Origin: Candidatus Gastranaerophilales bacterium
GTDB taxonomy: Bacteria; Cyanobacteriota; Vampirovibrionia; Gastranaerophilales; Gastranaerophilaceae
DNA length: 64,000 nucleotides
NCBI GenBank assembly: GCA_944325865.1
Contig: CALVBS010000003.1
Coordinates: 192,179-256,178 of the forward strand
Direction of reading: 5' to 3'
The notes under the pieces are model-generated. The model did no database searches, was not told the DNA's origin, and saw only the letters and a list, made by a program, of their open reading frames with translations. Position numbers and translations under genes: made by a program. This document shows, piece by piece, positions 33,209 through 42,114 of this stretch; position 1 is the stretch's first letter; every line of letters begins with the position of its first letter.

Positions 33209-33940
33209 ATGAAAAACTTAAAACGTATAATAAAAAATCTGATAGTAAGATTAACAACAATAGACTGGTTTGATTTCATCTATCTTCACAGCAGTGTTCC
33301 TATTGCTAAAAATATTAATCATGATAATTGGATTGATTATATTGTTGAACTTATAGATAAAGAGGGTATGAGGGTTCTGGAAATAGGAAGCCGTGAAGTT
33401 GTGAACTCCTCATTGAGGAATAAATTTAAGCATGCGGAATATATCGGGTTTGATTATTATTCCGGAGATAATGTGGATGTTGTCGGTGATGTTCATAAGC
33501 TTTCAACTTATTTTGACAAAAAATTTGATTTGATTTTTTCTTCGGCTGTATTTGAACATCTTGCAATGCCGTGGATTGCTTCTGAAGAAATCGTAAAAAT
33601 GCTTAATGTCGGTGGATATGTATTTGTGGAAACTCATTACAGCTTTTCATCGCATGAAAGGCCATGGCATTTTTTCCAGTTTAGCGAAAATGCACTAAAA
33701 GTTTTGTTTAATCCAATGCTTGGAATACAATGTATTGAAGCAGGATGTTCAAATCCTATTGCCGGGCGTTTTACCAGATATGCATCAAAATATTTGCGAA
33801 ATAATCCTGTTACCGGTTTGTATTGCCACAGTGAATTTCTCGGACAAAAGGTTCGTGAAGTAAGTGATTTTGATTGGAAAAAGGTCTCCCTTTCTGATAT
33901 AGTTTCAGATACGGTTTATCCTAAACCGATAGATTCGTAA
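33209..33940 (+). CDS. Class I SAM-dependent methyltransferase
   Basis: A 243-residue methyltransferase. Motif I is MRVLEIGSREV, the acidic SAM contact GFDYYSGDNVDVVGD follows, and the post-I segment FDLIFSSAVFEHLAMPW and HYSFSSHERPWHFFQF are visible. It resembles sugar or small-molecule methyltransferases (Methyltransf_11/25). It starts three bases after pyrG and is therefore probably co-transcribed. The substrate is unknown; neighbouring glycosyltransferases elsewhere make a surface glycan plausible. Confidence 0.82.
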   Translation: MKNLKRIIKNLIVRLTTIDWFDFIYLHSSVPIAKNINHDNWIDYIVELIDKEGMRVLEIGSREVVNSSLRNKFKHAEYIGFDYYSGDNVDVVGDVHKLSTYFDKKFDLIFSSAVFEHLAMPWIASEEIVKMLNVGGYVFVETHYSFSSHERPWHFFQFSENALKVLFNPMLGIQCIEAGCSNPIAGRFTRYASKYLRNNPVTGLYCHSEFLGQKVREVSDFDWKKVSLSDIVSDTVYPKPIDS

Positions 33941-33971
33941 TAGTACTAAAATAAAAAGTATAGATTAAATC

Positions 33972-34000
33972 TTGACGATACTTTTTGTTCATTGTATCCT
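33972..34000 (+). promoter_or_regulatory. Promoter of the MFS transporter gene
   Basis: TTGACG, 17 bases, TATCCT, about 38 bases before the ATG at 34038. Both hexamers are close to consensus. Confidence 0.6.
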
Positions 34001-34037
34001 TATAAGGCAGTATAGTGAGATTGTTTGGGGACTTTTT

Positions 34038-35426
34038 ATGGAAGAGAATAATAATTTAAAAAGATTTACAACAGCCCAATTTTTGAATTTTTGTTTAGGA
34101 TTTTTCGGGCTTCAATTTGCCTGGCAGATGAGAATAATTTTATCTGGTCCTGTTACGGAGGGACTGGGAGCTTCTCCGTTTATATATGGTTTAATATGGC
34201 TTGCCGGACCATTTACAGGCATGGTTGTTCAACCATTAATTGGTGCACTGAGCGATAAAACGGTTTCTCCGTTTGGAAGAAGACGTCCTTATCTGTTAGG
34301 AGGAGCATTATTTGCTTCACTGGCTTTATGGATATTCCCTAATTCTGAAGCTGTTGCAAATGCTTTGCATAACTTAACCGGATTGCATTTACCTTCATGT
34401 ACGGCATTGTTGATTGCTGCTATTATGATTTGGATTATTGATGCATGTGTTAATATAGCTCAGGGGCCTTATAGAGCTCTAATACCGGATGTAGTTGTTC
34501 CTGAACAGCATTCTATTGCTAATTCGTATATTAGTCTTGCAATAGGATTGGGCTCTGTTGTTGCTGCCGGTACCGCTCCTTTTTTAAAATGGGCTTTCAA
34601 TTATCAAATGTCTATACCTGCTCAATTTATTATGGCGGCTCTGGCCTTTACTCTTGGGATGCTGTGGACTTGTATTACAATAAAAGAGCACCAGACAAAG
34701 AAAGAAATGATTAAAGATGTTGCTACTGCTGAAATTAAAGAGGATACTTTCTGGGATGCATTAAAAAACTTTTTTGCACTCTCTCCTGAAGTTTCCAAAA
34801 TTTGTACAATGCAGTTTTTTACTTGGATTGGTACTATGTGTATGATGATTTTCTTTACCCAGTATTCAGTTCATACTGTTTATTCAGTGCCGGATTTAAG
34901 TGCTGTAAGTGAGGATATCTCTAATTATTATGCCAATGCAACATTAATAGGAACAAATTTTTCTTCAATATGTTTTGCAATATTTAATTTAATATGTTTT
35001 CTTGTTGCGATTCCTATTGGTGTTTTATCTGCAAAATACGGAAATAAAAGAGTTCATATTATATCGCTTATAACTATGATTCTTGCTTATCTTGGTATGG
35101 CTTTTTCAACAAGTCCGAAAGTTGTAGCTCTTATGATGGGTGTTGCAGGTATAGGTTGGGCAAGTATTTGTGCATTACCATTTGCAATGCTTTCACAGTA
35201 TATTAAAAAAGGTACAGAGGGTTCGGTTATGGGGATATTTAATATATTTATTGCCGGACCTCAGGTGTTTGTTTGTACCCTTGTTGCCTGGTTTATTTCT
35301 AAGTGTATAATAAAATTAGATGGCGGACTGATAAATTATCACTGGGAATATACATTTATAGTAGGTGCAATTTGTCTTGCAATAGCCGCACTCATTACTA
35401 ATTCCGTTAAAGAAAAAAGGGAATAA
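34038..35426 (+). CDS. MFS transporter of the GPH/SLC45 sugar-carrier type
   Basis: A 462-residue carrier with about 12 hydrophobic segments. The motif FGRRRPYLLGG after the second helix, the FAWQMRIIL N-terminal region and the long 6-7 loop are typical of sucrose/maltose-type symporters in the SLC45 branch. GGGG lies ten bases before the ATG, and 22 extra upstream codons are ignored. It is followed after four bases by a radical SAM gene. Substrate is inferred only from family resemblance. Confidence 0.85.
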   Translation: MEENNNLKRFTTAQFLNFCLGFFGLQFAWQMRIILSGPVTEGLGASPFIYGLIWLAGPFTGMVVQPLIGALSDKTVSPFGRRRPYLLGGALFASLALWIFPNSEAVANALHNLTGLHLPSCTALLIAAIMIWIIDACVNIAQGPYRALIPDVVVPEQHSIANSYISLAIGLGSVVAAGTAPFLKWAFNYQMSIPAQFIMAALAFTLGMLWTCITIKEHQTKKEMIKDVATAEIKEDTFWDALKNFFALSPEVSKICTMQFFTWIGTMCMMIFFTQYSVHTVYSVPDLSAVSEDISNYYANATLIGTNFSSICFAIFNLICFLVAIPIGVLSAKYGNKRVHIISLITMILAYLGMAFSTSPKVVALMMGVAGIGWASICALPFAMLSQYIKKGTEGSVMGIFNIFIAGPQVFVCTLVAWFISKCIIKLDGGLINYHWEYTFIVGAICLAIAALITNSVKEKRE

Positions 35427-35430
35427 AAAG

Positions 35431-36852
35431 TTGGATAACGAAATCAAGGAAGAAACCGGAAAAAAAAGAATATTATTGATATATCCTCCTTCTCCAGTGA
35501 TGAACAGAGAAGACCGTTGTCAGCAGCCGACTAAGGAGCTGGTAGTTATTCCGCCGCTTCCTCCGACTGATTTAATGTATCTTGCAGCAGTTGCAGAGCA
35601 GGAAGGTTTGGAAGCAAAGATTGTTGATTATAGTCAGGGCGGTGATTTGGAAAAAGATTTGAGAGAATTTAAACCTGATTACCTTGTTGCCAATGTGGCT
35701 ACTCCGACTTTTAAAAATGATATTTCGGTAATGACGATAGCAAAAGAAATTTGTCCGGATGTCGTTACTATTGCAAAAGGTGCGGCATTTTTAACTGTTG
35801 CTTTTGAGGTAATGTATTTTCAGAAAGATTTGGATATTATAATTTACGGTGAGCCTGAGGCTACTCTCAAAGATATTATAAATGGCAAGCCATATTCTGA
35901 TATTTTGGGAATATATTACAGAGACGATGTAAGAGTTAAATTTACCGGTGCAAGACCTTTTATTGAAGATTTAGACAGTCTTCCTTTTCCGGCCCGTCAT
36001 CTTGTTGATAATAATTTATACAGACGTCCTGATAATAATAAAGTTCAGGCTGTCATTAAAGTTTCAAGAGGATGTCCGTTTCATTGTTTCTTCTGTCTTG
36101 CTACTCCTGTTTCAGGTGCTAAAGTAAGAAAACGCTCCCCTGAGAATATCGTTGAAGAAATTAGAGAATGTGTAGAAAAATACGGAATTACAAATTTTGT
36201 CTTCTGGTCAGATATTTTCAATATTGATAAAGATTGGACAATGAACCTGTGTCAAAAAATTATAGATAGCGGACTTAATATTACTTGGTCGGCAAATACA
36301 AGAGCTGACACTGCAGATGAAGAAATGGCTCAAAAGATGTATGAGTCCGGATGTCGTCTTGTTAGCATCGGCGTTGAAAGCGGTTCTCAGGAAATGCTTG
36401 ATAAAATTGGAAAGAAAATTACGCTTGACGATGTTAGATTGACCGTTAAAATCTTTAAAAAAGCGGGTATAAAAATATACAACTATTTTGTCATAGGCCT
36501 TCCTTGGGAAGATGAGGATACGGTTGAAGATACCATTGACTTCGCAATAGAACTTGACAGTGATTTTATTAGTTTCTATACAGCGACTCCGCTTCCGGGA
36601 ACAAGATTTTATGATTATGCAAAGGAAAATAAACTGATTGATTCTGATACGTCGTTTTCCAGTGCATATTTTTACCCTTCTGTAAACACTCATTATTTAA
36701 GTAAGGACAAAGTTTTTGAACTTCATAAAAAAGCTGTTAAACGCTTTTATTTGAGACCGTCGTATATATTTAAAACTCTCATTGGTATAAAGTCTTTTGA
36801 AGAATTTAAAAATTATTTTAGAGCAGGAATGAATTTACTTCTTAGAAAATGA
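35431..36852 (+). CDS. B12-binding radical SAM protein
   Basis: A 473-residue enzyme. The N-terminal cobalamin-binding-like domain (RILLIYPPSPVMN, then PPTDLMYLAAVAEQEG) precedes the radical SAM core with the cluster motif CPFHCFFC in SRGCPFHCFFCLA. SIGVESGSQEML and VIGLPWEDEDTV lie downstream, with an RFYLRPSYI tail. The start is TTG with AAGGGA upstream. It resembles BchE/HpnJ-like enzymes, which modify lipids or porphyrins. The product cannot be assigned. Its last 18 bases overlap a convergent small gene. Confidence 0.9.
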   Translation: MDNEIKEETGKKRILLIYPPSPVMNREDRCQQPTKELVVIPPLPPTDLMYLAAVAEQEGLEAKIVDYSQGGDLEKDLREFKPDYLVANVATPTFKNDISVMTIAKEICPDVVTIAKGAAFLTVAFEVMYFQKDLDIIIYGEPEATLKDIINGKPYSDILGIYYRDDVRVKFTGARPFIEDLDSLPFPARHLVDNNLYRRPDNNKVQAVIKVSRGCPFHCFFCLATPVSGAKVRKRSPENIVEEIRECVEKYGITNFVFWSDIFNIDKDWTMNLCQKIIDSGLNITWSANTRADTADEEMAQKMYESGCRLVSIGVESGSQEMLDKIGKKITLDDVRLTVKIFKKAGIKIYNYFVIGLPWEDEDTVEDTIDFAIELDSDFISFYTATPLPGTRFYDYAKENKLIDSDTSFSSAYFYPSVNTHYLSKDKVFELHKKAVKRFYLRPSYIFKTLIGIKSFEEFKNYFRAGMNLLLRK

Positions 36853-37080
36853 GCGTATATCTTTAAGAATAATTTCATATTCAAGAGATTCTGCAATATC
36901 ATATACTTCACTGAATTTAAGCGTCTGGTTTTTCAGCTTGTTGTAAAATCCGGAGTAAGAACTGCTATATCCCTTTTCTTCATGCAATTTCTTTAATAAT
37001 TTTCTTAACGACATACCACGGTAAATCGTTAATGTTTTTATGAAATTTATCAGTGGCATCTTGTCAAATTTATAGTCCAT
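36835..37080 (-). CDS. Small HTH-like protein (81 residues)
   Basis: A basic protein whose LRKLLKKLHEEKGYSSSYSGF and FYNKLKNQTLKFSEVYDIAES segments look like a lambda-type or LLM helix-turn-helix. It has a classic promoter: TTGAAC, 16 bases, TAGAAT (37087-37092), then six bases to the ATG with no Shine-Dalgarno, hence probably leaderless. It overlaps the radical SAM 3' end. A DNA-binding regulator is a reasonable but unproven guess. Confidence 0.65.
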   Translation of the reverse strand: MDYKFDKMPLINFIKTLTIYRGMSLRKLLKKLHEEKGYSSSYSGFYNKLKNQTLKFSEVYDIAESLEYEIILKDIRSFSKK

Positions 37081-37119
37081 ACTTCAATTCTAATCTTTTT
37101 AAATTTTTGTTCAAATTAA

Positions 37120-37148
37120 TTGAAAAATTATACTTCTTGTGATATAAT
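37120..37148 (+). promoter_or_regulatory. Consensus promoter of an orphan transcript
   Basis: TTGAAA, exactly 17 bases, TATAAT. One of the best sigma-70-type promoters in the window, yet no gene follows on this strand before a strong terminator. Confidence 0.75.
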
Positions 37149-37154
37149 TAATCG

Positions 37155-37320
37155 GTACTCAAATATAAAATATATTATAAAGTTAATTTATAAGGTATTA
37201 GCTGTTTGTCTATATTTTTGAATTAACAACATTTATAAGATATTAAAATATAAATGTAACAGATAAATAATTTAATTTTGCATACTTGTTTTTACGGTCT
37301 GGAAACAGACCGTTTTTTTT
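37155..37320 (+). ncRNA. Candidate non-coding RNA
   Basis: From the predicted start after the consensus promoter, about 165 AT-rich bases run to a strong terminator: ACGGTCTG, tetraloop GAAA, CAGACCGT, then eight T at 37313-37320. The only ATG is followed at once by TAA, so no protein is made. It could be a regulatory RNA or the leader of a lost gene. It accounts for the 312-base gap between 37081 and 37392 together with the promoter of the small HTH-like gene. Confidence 0.55.
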
Positions 37321-37341
37321 GCTTAAAAATAAACAGATACT

Positions 37342-37372
37342 AAAAAAGCGGGAATTATAATCCCGCTTTTTT
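37342..37372 (-). terminator. Terminator of the lysine-rich protein gene
   Basis: AAAAAAGCGGGA and TCCCGCTTTTTT pair with a seven-base loop; usable in both directions. It lies just past the stop of the minus-strand gene at 37393. Confidence 0.8.
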
Positions 37373-37392
37373 ATAAAATGTTTTTATCTATG

Positions 37393-38109
37393 CTAGACAT
37401 GTAAAATAAATCCGCCTTTATCCGCATTTACAAGCTTATCGCCTTCAATTTTAGCTCTAAGATTTTTAATGTATTTATATACATAATCTCTCGGTAAATC
37501 AAGAATACCTGCCAAATCTTTGGCGTAAACAATCTGGTTTTTATTTTTGGCAAAGTGGTCAAATACTTTTTGTTCTCTGTCAGTTAAAGCTTTTTTGAAA
37601 ACCACCCTGACTTCTTCTCTGAGTGTATCAATTTCAATTTCTTTTTTTACTTCTTTAACAGTTTTTGTTTTAGAAGGAGTTTTTACAGCAGATTTCGCTG
37701 AAACTTTTGTTTTCTTTGTAACTTTTTCAGCTTTTGGCTTGGCTGTCTTTTGCTTTTTTTCTGTTTTTGATTTGACTGGTTTAACGGTTTCTTGTTTTGT
37801 TGTGTTAATAGGTTCAATACCATCATCCAGTTTTAATTTTGATATTGAAAACGGCGATGGTGCAATTTCCTGTTCTCTGTCAAAAGCACGTTGAGCAATA
37901 CTTGTAATTCTTTCTCCTTTAGACTGATTCCAGCTTTCATCTTCCAATGACATAACCGGTTTACCTTTCAAAACTATATCAATTAAATCATTGGTAGGTT
38001 TAGCTTCTTCTATTTTCTTCCCTAATCTGGCAGCGAATTCCTCCAAAGTTATCTTTTCCAGTGAGCTTCTCCATTGCTTTATCTCTTCTTTGCTCAAGTA
38101 TTCAGACAT
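37393..38109 (-). CDS. Lysine-rich protein with winged-helix-like C-terminus
   Basis: A 238-residue protein. Residues about 1-100 are acidic-helical (SKEEIKQWRSSLEKITLEEF). A low-complexity K/T/P/V linker follows, with repeats such as KPKAEKVTKKTKVSAKSAVK. The C-terminal 75 residues (LTDREQKVFDHFAKNKNQIV, AKDLAGILDLPRDYVYKYI) look like a winged helix that would bind DNA. AAGGAG sets the ATG at 38109. It is not recognised as a named family. The layout resembles nucleoid or regulatory proteins with a basic tail, but no function is assigned. Confidence 0.7.
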   Translation of the reverse strand: MSEYLSKEEIKQWRSSLEKITLEEFAARLGKKIEEAKPTNDLIDIVLKGKPVMSLEDESWNQSKGERITSIAQRAFDREQEIAPSPFSISKLKLDDGIEPINTTKQETVKPVKSKTEKKQKTAKPKAEKVTKKTKVSAKSAVKTPSKTKTVKEVKKEIEIDTLREEVRVVFKKALTDREQKVFDHFAKNKNQIVYAKDLAGILDLPRDYVYKYIKNLRAKIEGDKLVNADKGGFILHV

Positions 38110-38227
38110 CAATAAATCTCCTTAACTCTGTGTCTTAACCATCAACATCTTTAATGTAGCATAAACCATGCCGAAAAAATCAAAATGTTTCATAAAGTAA
38201 ATTTTTATTTTTTATTGTAACAATATA

Positions 38228-38896
38228 TCAGGCCAGTATTCCGGAATCCAGTAATTTCTGCACTTCAGCATTCATAATTTCATGGATTTCGGGGATTGAT
38301 TTCGTTCCGTCTATACTTATAAAATTATATTCCGATTTCATTGCATTATACTGTTCCAGACATTTATTCTGATAAATTTCAAAGCTTTTATAAAAATCTG
38401 TAGAAAAACCTACGTCACGGCCGCTTTCATAGTAATTCAGACCTGTTGTACCAATAATACGTTTCAACAATACATCCACCGGCATATCAAGATAAAATAC
38501 CAGATCGGGTTCAGGGGCATATTCATATAAATTTTTAACCCATTCTATACACTGTCCTCTTACAACATCACGAGCAAGTGCTGTATAAAAATATCTGTCT
38601 AAAAGAACAATAAATCCGGATTTAAGTGCCGGAATAATCTGATTTTCCAATCTGTCAGCAAAATCAGCCGCATATAAAAGGCTGTATGTTGTGGCATTTA
38701 AAAGGTTTCTTTCTTTAGCATCATCAATAACATTTGCAATAAGCCGCGAGGTCTTCCATTCTGAGACCATCACGCCATAGGATTTATCCTGAATGGATTT
38801 TTTCAACAATTCAAGCTGTGTGGATTTCCCGGAACCGTCTGTTCCCTCTATTACGATTAAAAGTCCTTCATAGCCGTTTTTAGATTTTACAGTCAT
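38228..38896 (-). CDS. Thymidylate-kinase-like protein, copy 2
   Basis: A 222-residue P-loop kinase. VIEGTDGSGKSTQLELL is the Walker A region and VLLDRYFYTALARDVVRG contains the DR motif of dTMP kinases. GAGG upstream sets the ATG at 38896, one base after the stop of a paralogous gene. The expected LID arginines after the third strand are replaced by a longer insert (TTGLNYYESGRD), so a substrate other than dTMP is possible. No other tmk is in the window. Confidence 0.82.
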   Translation of the reverse strand: MTVKSKNGYEGLLIVIEGTDGSGKSTQLELLKKSIQDKSYGVMVSEWKTSRLIANVIDDAKERNLLNATTYSLLYAADFADRLENQIIPALKSGFIVLLDRYFYTALARDVVRGQCIEWVKNLYEYAPEPDLVFYLDMPVDVLLKRIIGTTGLNYYESGRDVGFSTDFYKSFEIYQNKCLEQYNAMKSEYNFISIDGTKSIPEIHEIMNAEVQKLLDSGILA

Positions 38897-38897
38897 A

Positions 38898-39572
38898 TTA
38901 CACCTCAATTCCTTTTTCCAGAAGAACTTTTCTGAGCATTTCTCTTATTTTTACCTGTTTTGAGTGTATGGAATCCATTGCATTAAGCTGAACAAGCCCG
39001 AATTCGTCAACCATTTTTTTGTATTCATCAATAACTCTTCCTTGAAAAATCATATAGCTTTCATAAGGATCATTGCTGAGTTTTAAATCCATTCCTGCTT
39101 CATAGAATTTTGGAGTTCTGTTGAAGCAAATTCTTTCCAGCGAAGTTTTAGGGTCTATATCAAAATATATTGCAAGATCAGGCCGGTAGGCAAAATCATA
39201 GACTTTTCTAACCCATTGAGCATCAACCCCTCTTGCAACATCTCTTGCAAAAGCAGTGTAAGCATATCTGTCTGCAAGGACTATAAAACCAGCTTTAAGT
39301 GCCGGTGCAATAACCTGTTTAGCCCTATCTGCAAAGTCAACTGCATGAAGAAGTGAAAATGTCCTCGGAGAGAGGAGGTTCTTCTTTTTAGCGAGTTTTG
39401 TTGTCTGGCATATTAATTCAGAAGAATTCCATTCTGTAAAAATTACATCCTGTCCGATAGATTTGAGCCAGTCTCTTAATAATGCCAGCTGGGTTGATTT
39501 ACCCGAACCGTCAATACCTTCAACACAAACAAGTGTTCCTTTTAAATTATGTTTTTCCGTAAGTCGTCCCAA
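38898..39572 (-). CDS. Thymidylate-kinase-like protein, copy 1
   Basis: A 224-residue paralogue of the next gene. It has CVEGIDGSGKSTQLALL and VLADRYAYTAFARDVARG, and shares the atypical insert (NRTPKFYEAGMDLKLSNDPY). The start is taken as TTG at 39572, 13 bases past the preceding gene, because AAGGA lies seven bases before it; the longer frame would overlap that gene. The run with the HD/OB gene suggests one operon for nucleotide or RNA turnover. Confidence 0.8.
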   Translation of the reverse strand: MGRLTEKHNLKGTLVCVEGIDGSGKSTQLALLRDWLKSIGQDVIFTEWNSSELICQTTKLAKKKNLLSPRTFSLLHAVDFADRAKQVIAPALKAGFIVLADRYAYTAFARDVARGVDAQWVRKVYDFAYRPDLAIYFDIDPKTSLERICFNRTPKFYEAGMDLKLSNDPYESYMIFQGRVIDEYKKMVDEFGLVQLNAMDSIHSKQVKIREMLRKVLLEKGIEV

Positions 39573-39585
39573 TGTATTTTCCTTT

Positions 39586-40419
39586 TTAGTTTTCAAGCTG
39601 AGATGCGTTAACTTTTCCAAACCTTGCAGATAAATTATCCACAAGATGAATAATGTATAACTCAGGTTCTAAATCTTTTTCGCCTAAATCAATCATAGCT
39701 CCCCATTCTGCTCTTCCGTGGTGGGCTGCTATCATTCGTGCGATTTCTTTGAAACCTTCGTTCATACAAATTGTAAAACCGTATTGAGAGTGTGAAATCC
39801 AGTCTTTACGGAAATCTTCATCATAATCAACAAGTCCGGATTCCATATCAACAGTGTATTCAAATATTTTACCTATATCGTGAAGTATGCAGCCGCCTAT
39901 TACATTATCATAATCAGGTTTATATGCACATAGTTCAAGGTTTGTTTCTGCAAATTTAAGGCATTCAAGCGTATGGACAAGAAGTCCGCCGATGTAGTTG
40001 TGGTGCATAACTTTTGCAGCAGGGGCAATTTTTATTTTTTCTTCGTTTTTGGTAAAAAATTCAATAAGAAAATTCTTGAGCTTTTGGTTTTGAATTTTTT
40101 CAAAATAAGCTGTAAGTTCTCTGTATGCCTTATTTCTTTCATTTTCATCAAGTCCGATTTTTGCTTCTTTTATGAGTTCGACTGCAGAAATAAGACAATT
40201 ATTAAACTTTTCATTAAAAGACGCTGAGACTATTCTCAAAAGGTTGCCCGGACGGAAAACTTTTGCATCAATACGGTTGAGAGTTTCTTCCCAGAGAATA
40301 CAATTCAGCAACGTACCGTCATCCGTATTTTTAAGCTGAAGTTTCCCCATTTTGGTTCCGGCTTTAGTGTCGCCTATTGAAAAAATTGCTACTTCGTATA
40401 TTACTTCTGTGCTGAACAT
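39586..40419 (-). CDS. OB-fold and HD-domain protein (YhaM-like 3'-5' exoribonuclease)
   Basis: A 277-residue protein. An N-terminal OB fold (GKLQLKNTDDGTLLNCILWEE) is followed by an HD phosphohydrolase domain with HHNYIGGLLVHTLECLKFA, CILHDIGKIFEY and MIAAHHGRAEWG. This is the YhaM arrangement, which degrades RNA or single-stranded DNA 3' to 5'. It heads the operon with the two kinase-like genes. A lone DnaA-box-like TTATCCACA lies at 39635-39643 within its coding sequence and is probably chance. Confidence 0.85.
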   Translation of the reverse strand: MFSTEVIYEVAIFSIGDTKAGTKMGKLQLKNTDDGTLLNCILWEETLNRIDAKVFRPGNLLRIVSASFNEKFNNCLISAVELIKEAKIGLDENERNKAYRELTAYFEKIQNQKLKNFLIEFFTKNEEKIKIAPAAKVMHHNYIGGLLVHTLECLKFAETNLELCAYKPDYDNVIGGCILHDIGKIFEYTVDMESGLVDYDEDFRKDWISHSQYGFTICMNEGFKEIARMIAAHHGRAEWGAMIDLGEKDLEPELYIIHLVDNLSARFGKVNASQLEN

Positions 40420-40486
40420 TATCTTTCCTTTACTGTACTATATACCCGAAATATATTTTTCAGCGGTTGTTTTGTCTTTGTCGCTG

Positions 40487-41539
<1,053 letters not shown>

Positions 41540-41546
41540 TCATCTG

Positions 41547-41576
41547 ATTCTAACACAAAGAAGAAAAATTTATCAA
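41547..41576 (-). promoter_or_regulatory. ilvC promoter
   Basis: On the minus strand TTGATA, 18 bases, TAGAAT. The leader to the ATG is about 30 bases, too short for a leader-peptide attenuator. Confidence 0.6.
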
Positions 41577-41601
41577 ATAAATTTAATTATTATTTCGTAT
41601 A

Positions 41602-41629
41602 GGGGGTAGGTATTGAAAGTTCTACCCTC
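41602..41629. repeat. Short hairpin upstream of the ilvC promoter
   Basis: GGGGGTAG (41602-41609) pairs with CTACCCTC (41622-41629) with one G-U pair and a 12-base loop. It lies upstream of the ilvC promoter. Between here and 41824 a TATAAT at 41713-41718 is the only other signal noticed; the interval holds no gene I can support. Confidence 0.3.
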
Positions 41630-41824
41630 GTGGAAGTTTTTGAATAATCGGTGAGGTTGCAGTAATAACAATTCATGCATTAATACCGCGTAAATAATAA
41701 TAAATTTGTATATATAATGCTGCAGAACTTTTATTTTGTAAGGAATGTGCTAATTGGGCTTGAGGACACAGATAGTCTATTACCAATAAATTTGTAAAAA
41801 AATGTTACATGAAATCAAAATTAT

Positions 41825-41852
41825 TAAAGTTTCTTTTAAAATTCTCCGATAT
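41825..41852 (+). promoter_or_regulatory. Sigma-28 (FliA)-like promoter
   Basis: TAAAGTTT (41825-41832) and CCGATAT (41846-41852) are separated by 13 bases. This matches the E. coli sigma-28 consensus TAAAGTTT-N11-GCCGATAA closely, with one extra base of spacing. A fliA gene lies in this window at 24426-25256. Confidence 0.55.
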
Positions 41853-41890
41853 AAATTATGTAATCAGTAATCTAAGGAGAATGTTTATAT

Positions 41891-42046
41891 ATGCTTAAAA
41901 AGATTGTATCACCTTCGTGTAATGTATGCGACAGTGTGGAATTTATATTAAGAGGAGCGAGAAAACGCCGTAATATGGCAATAACTTCTGCAAAGATGAT
42001 TAATTCAGATGCAGGTATTAAAACAGGACTTTCCGCAGTTAAGTAA
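41891..42046 (+). CDS. Very small protein under a flagellar-type promoter (51 residues)
   Basis: AAGGAG about ten bases upstream supports the ATG. The product starts MLKKIVSPSCNVCDSVEFI, with a CxxC, continues through a basic patch (RGARKRRNMAI) and ends AGIKTGLSAVK. Unrecognised; it does not look like FlgM. The sigma-28-like promoter 40 bases upstream suggests late flagellar or motility-linked expression. A terminator follows at 42083. Confidence 0.6.
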   Translation: MLKKIVSPSCNVCDSVEFILRGARKRRNMAITSAKMINSDAGIKTGLSAVK

Positions 42047-42082
42047 GTGTCTCGGAAAGTATGGAAAAGAGAGCTTTATAAT

Positions 42083-42114
42083 AAAAGGACAGATTTTACG
42101 GTCTGTCCTTTTTT
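42083..42114. terminator. Bidirectional terminator
   Basis: AAAAGGACAGA (42083-42093) and TCTGTCCTTTT (42102-42112) form an 11-base-pair stem. It serves the small plus-strand gene and overlaps the stop region of the convergent membrane protein. Confidence 0.8.

Noticed and set aside
39635..39643. DnaA-box-like TTATCCACA
   Set aside because: A single match inside the coding sequence of the HD/OB gene, with no cluster of boxes and no AT-rich unwinding region nearby.
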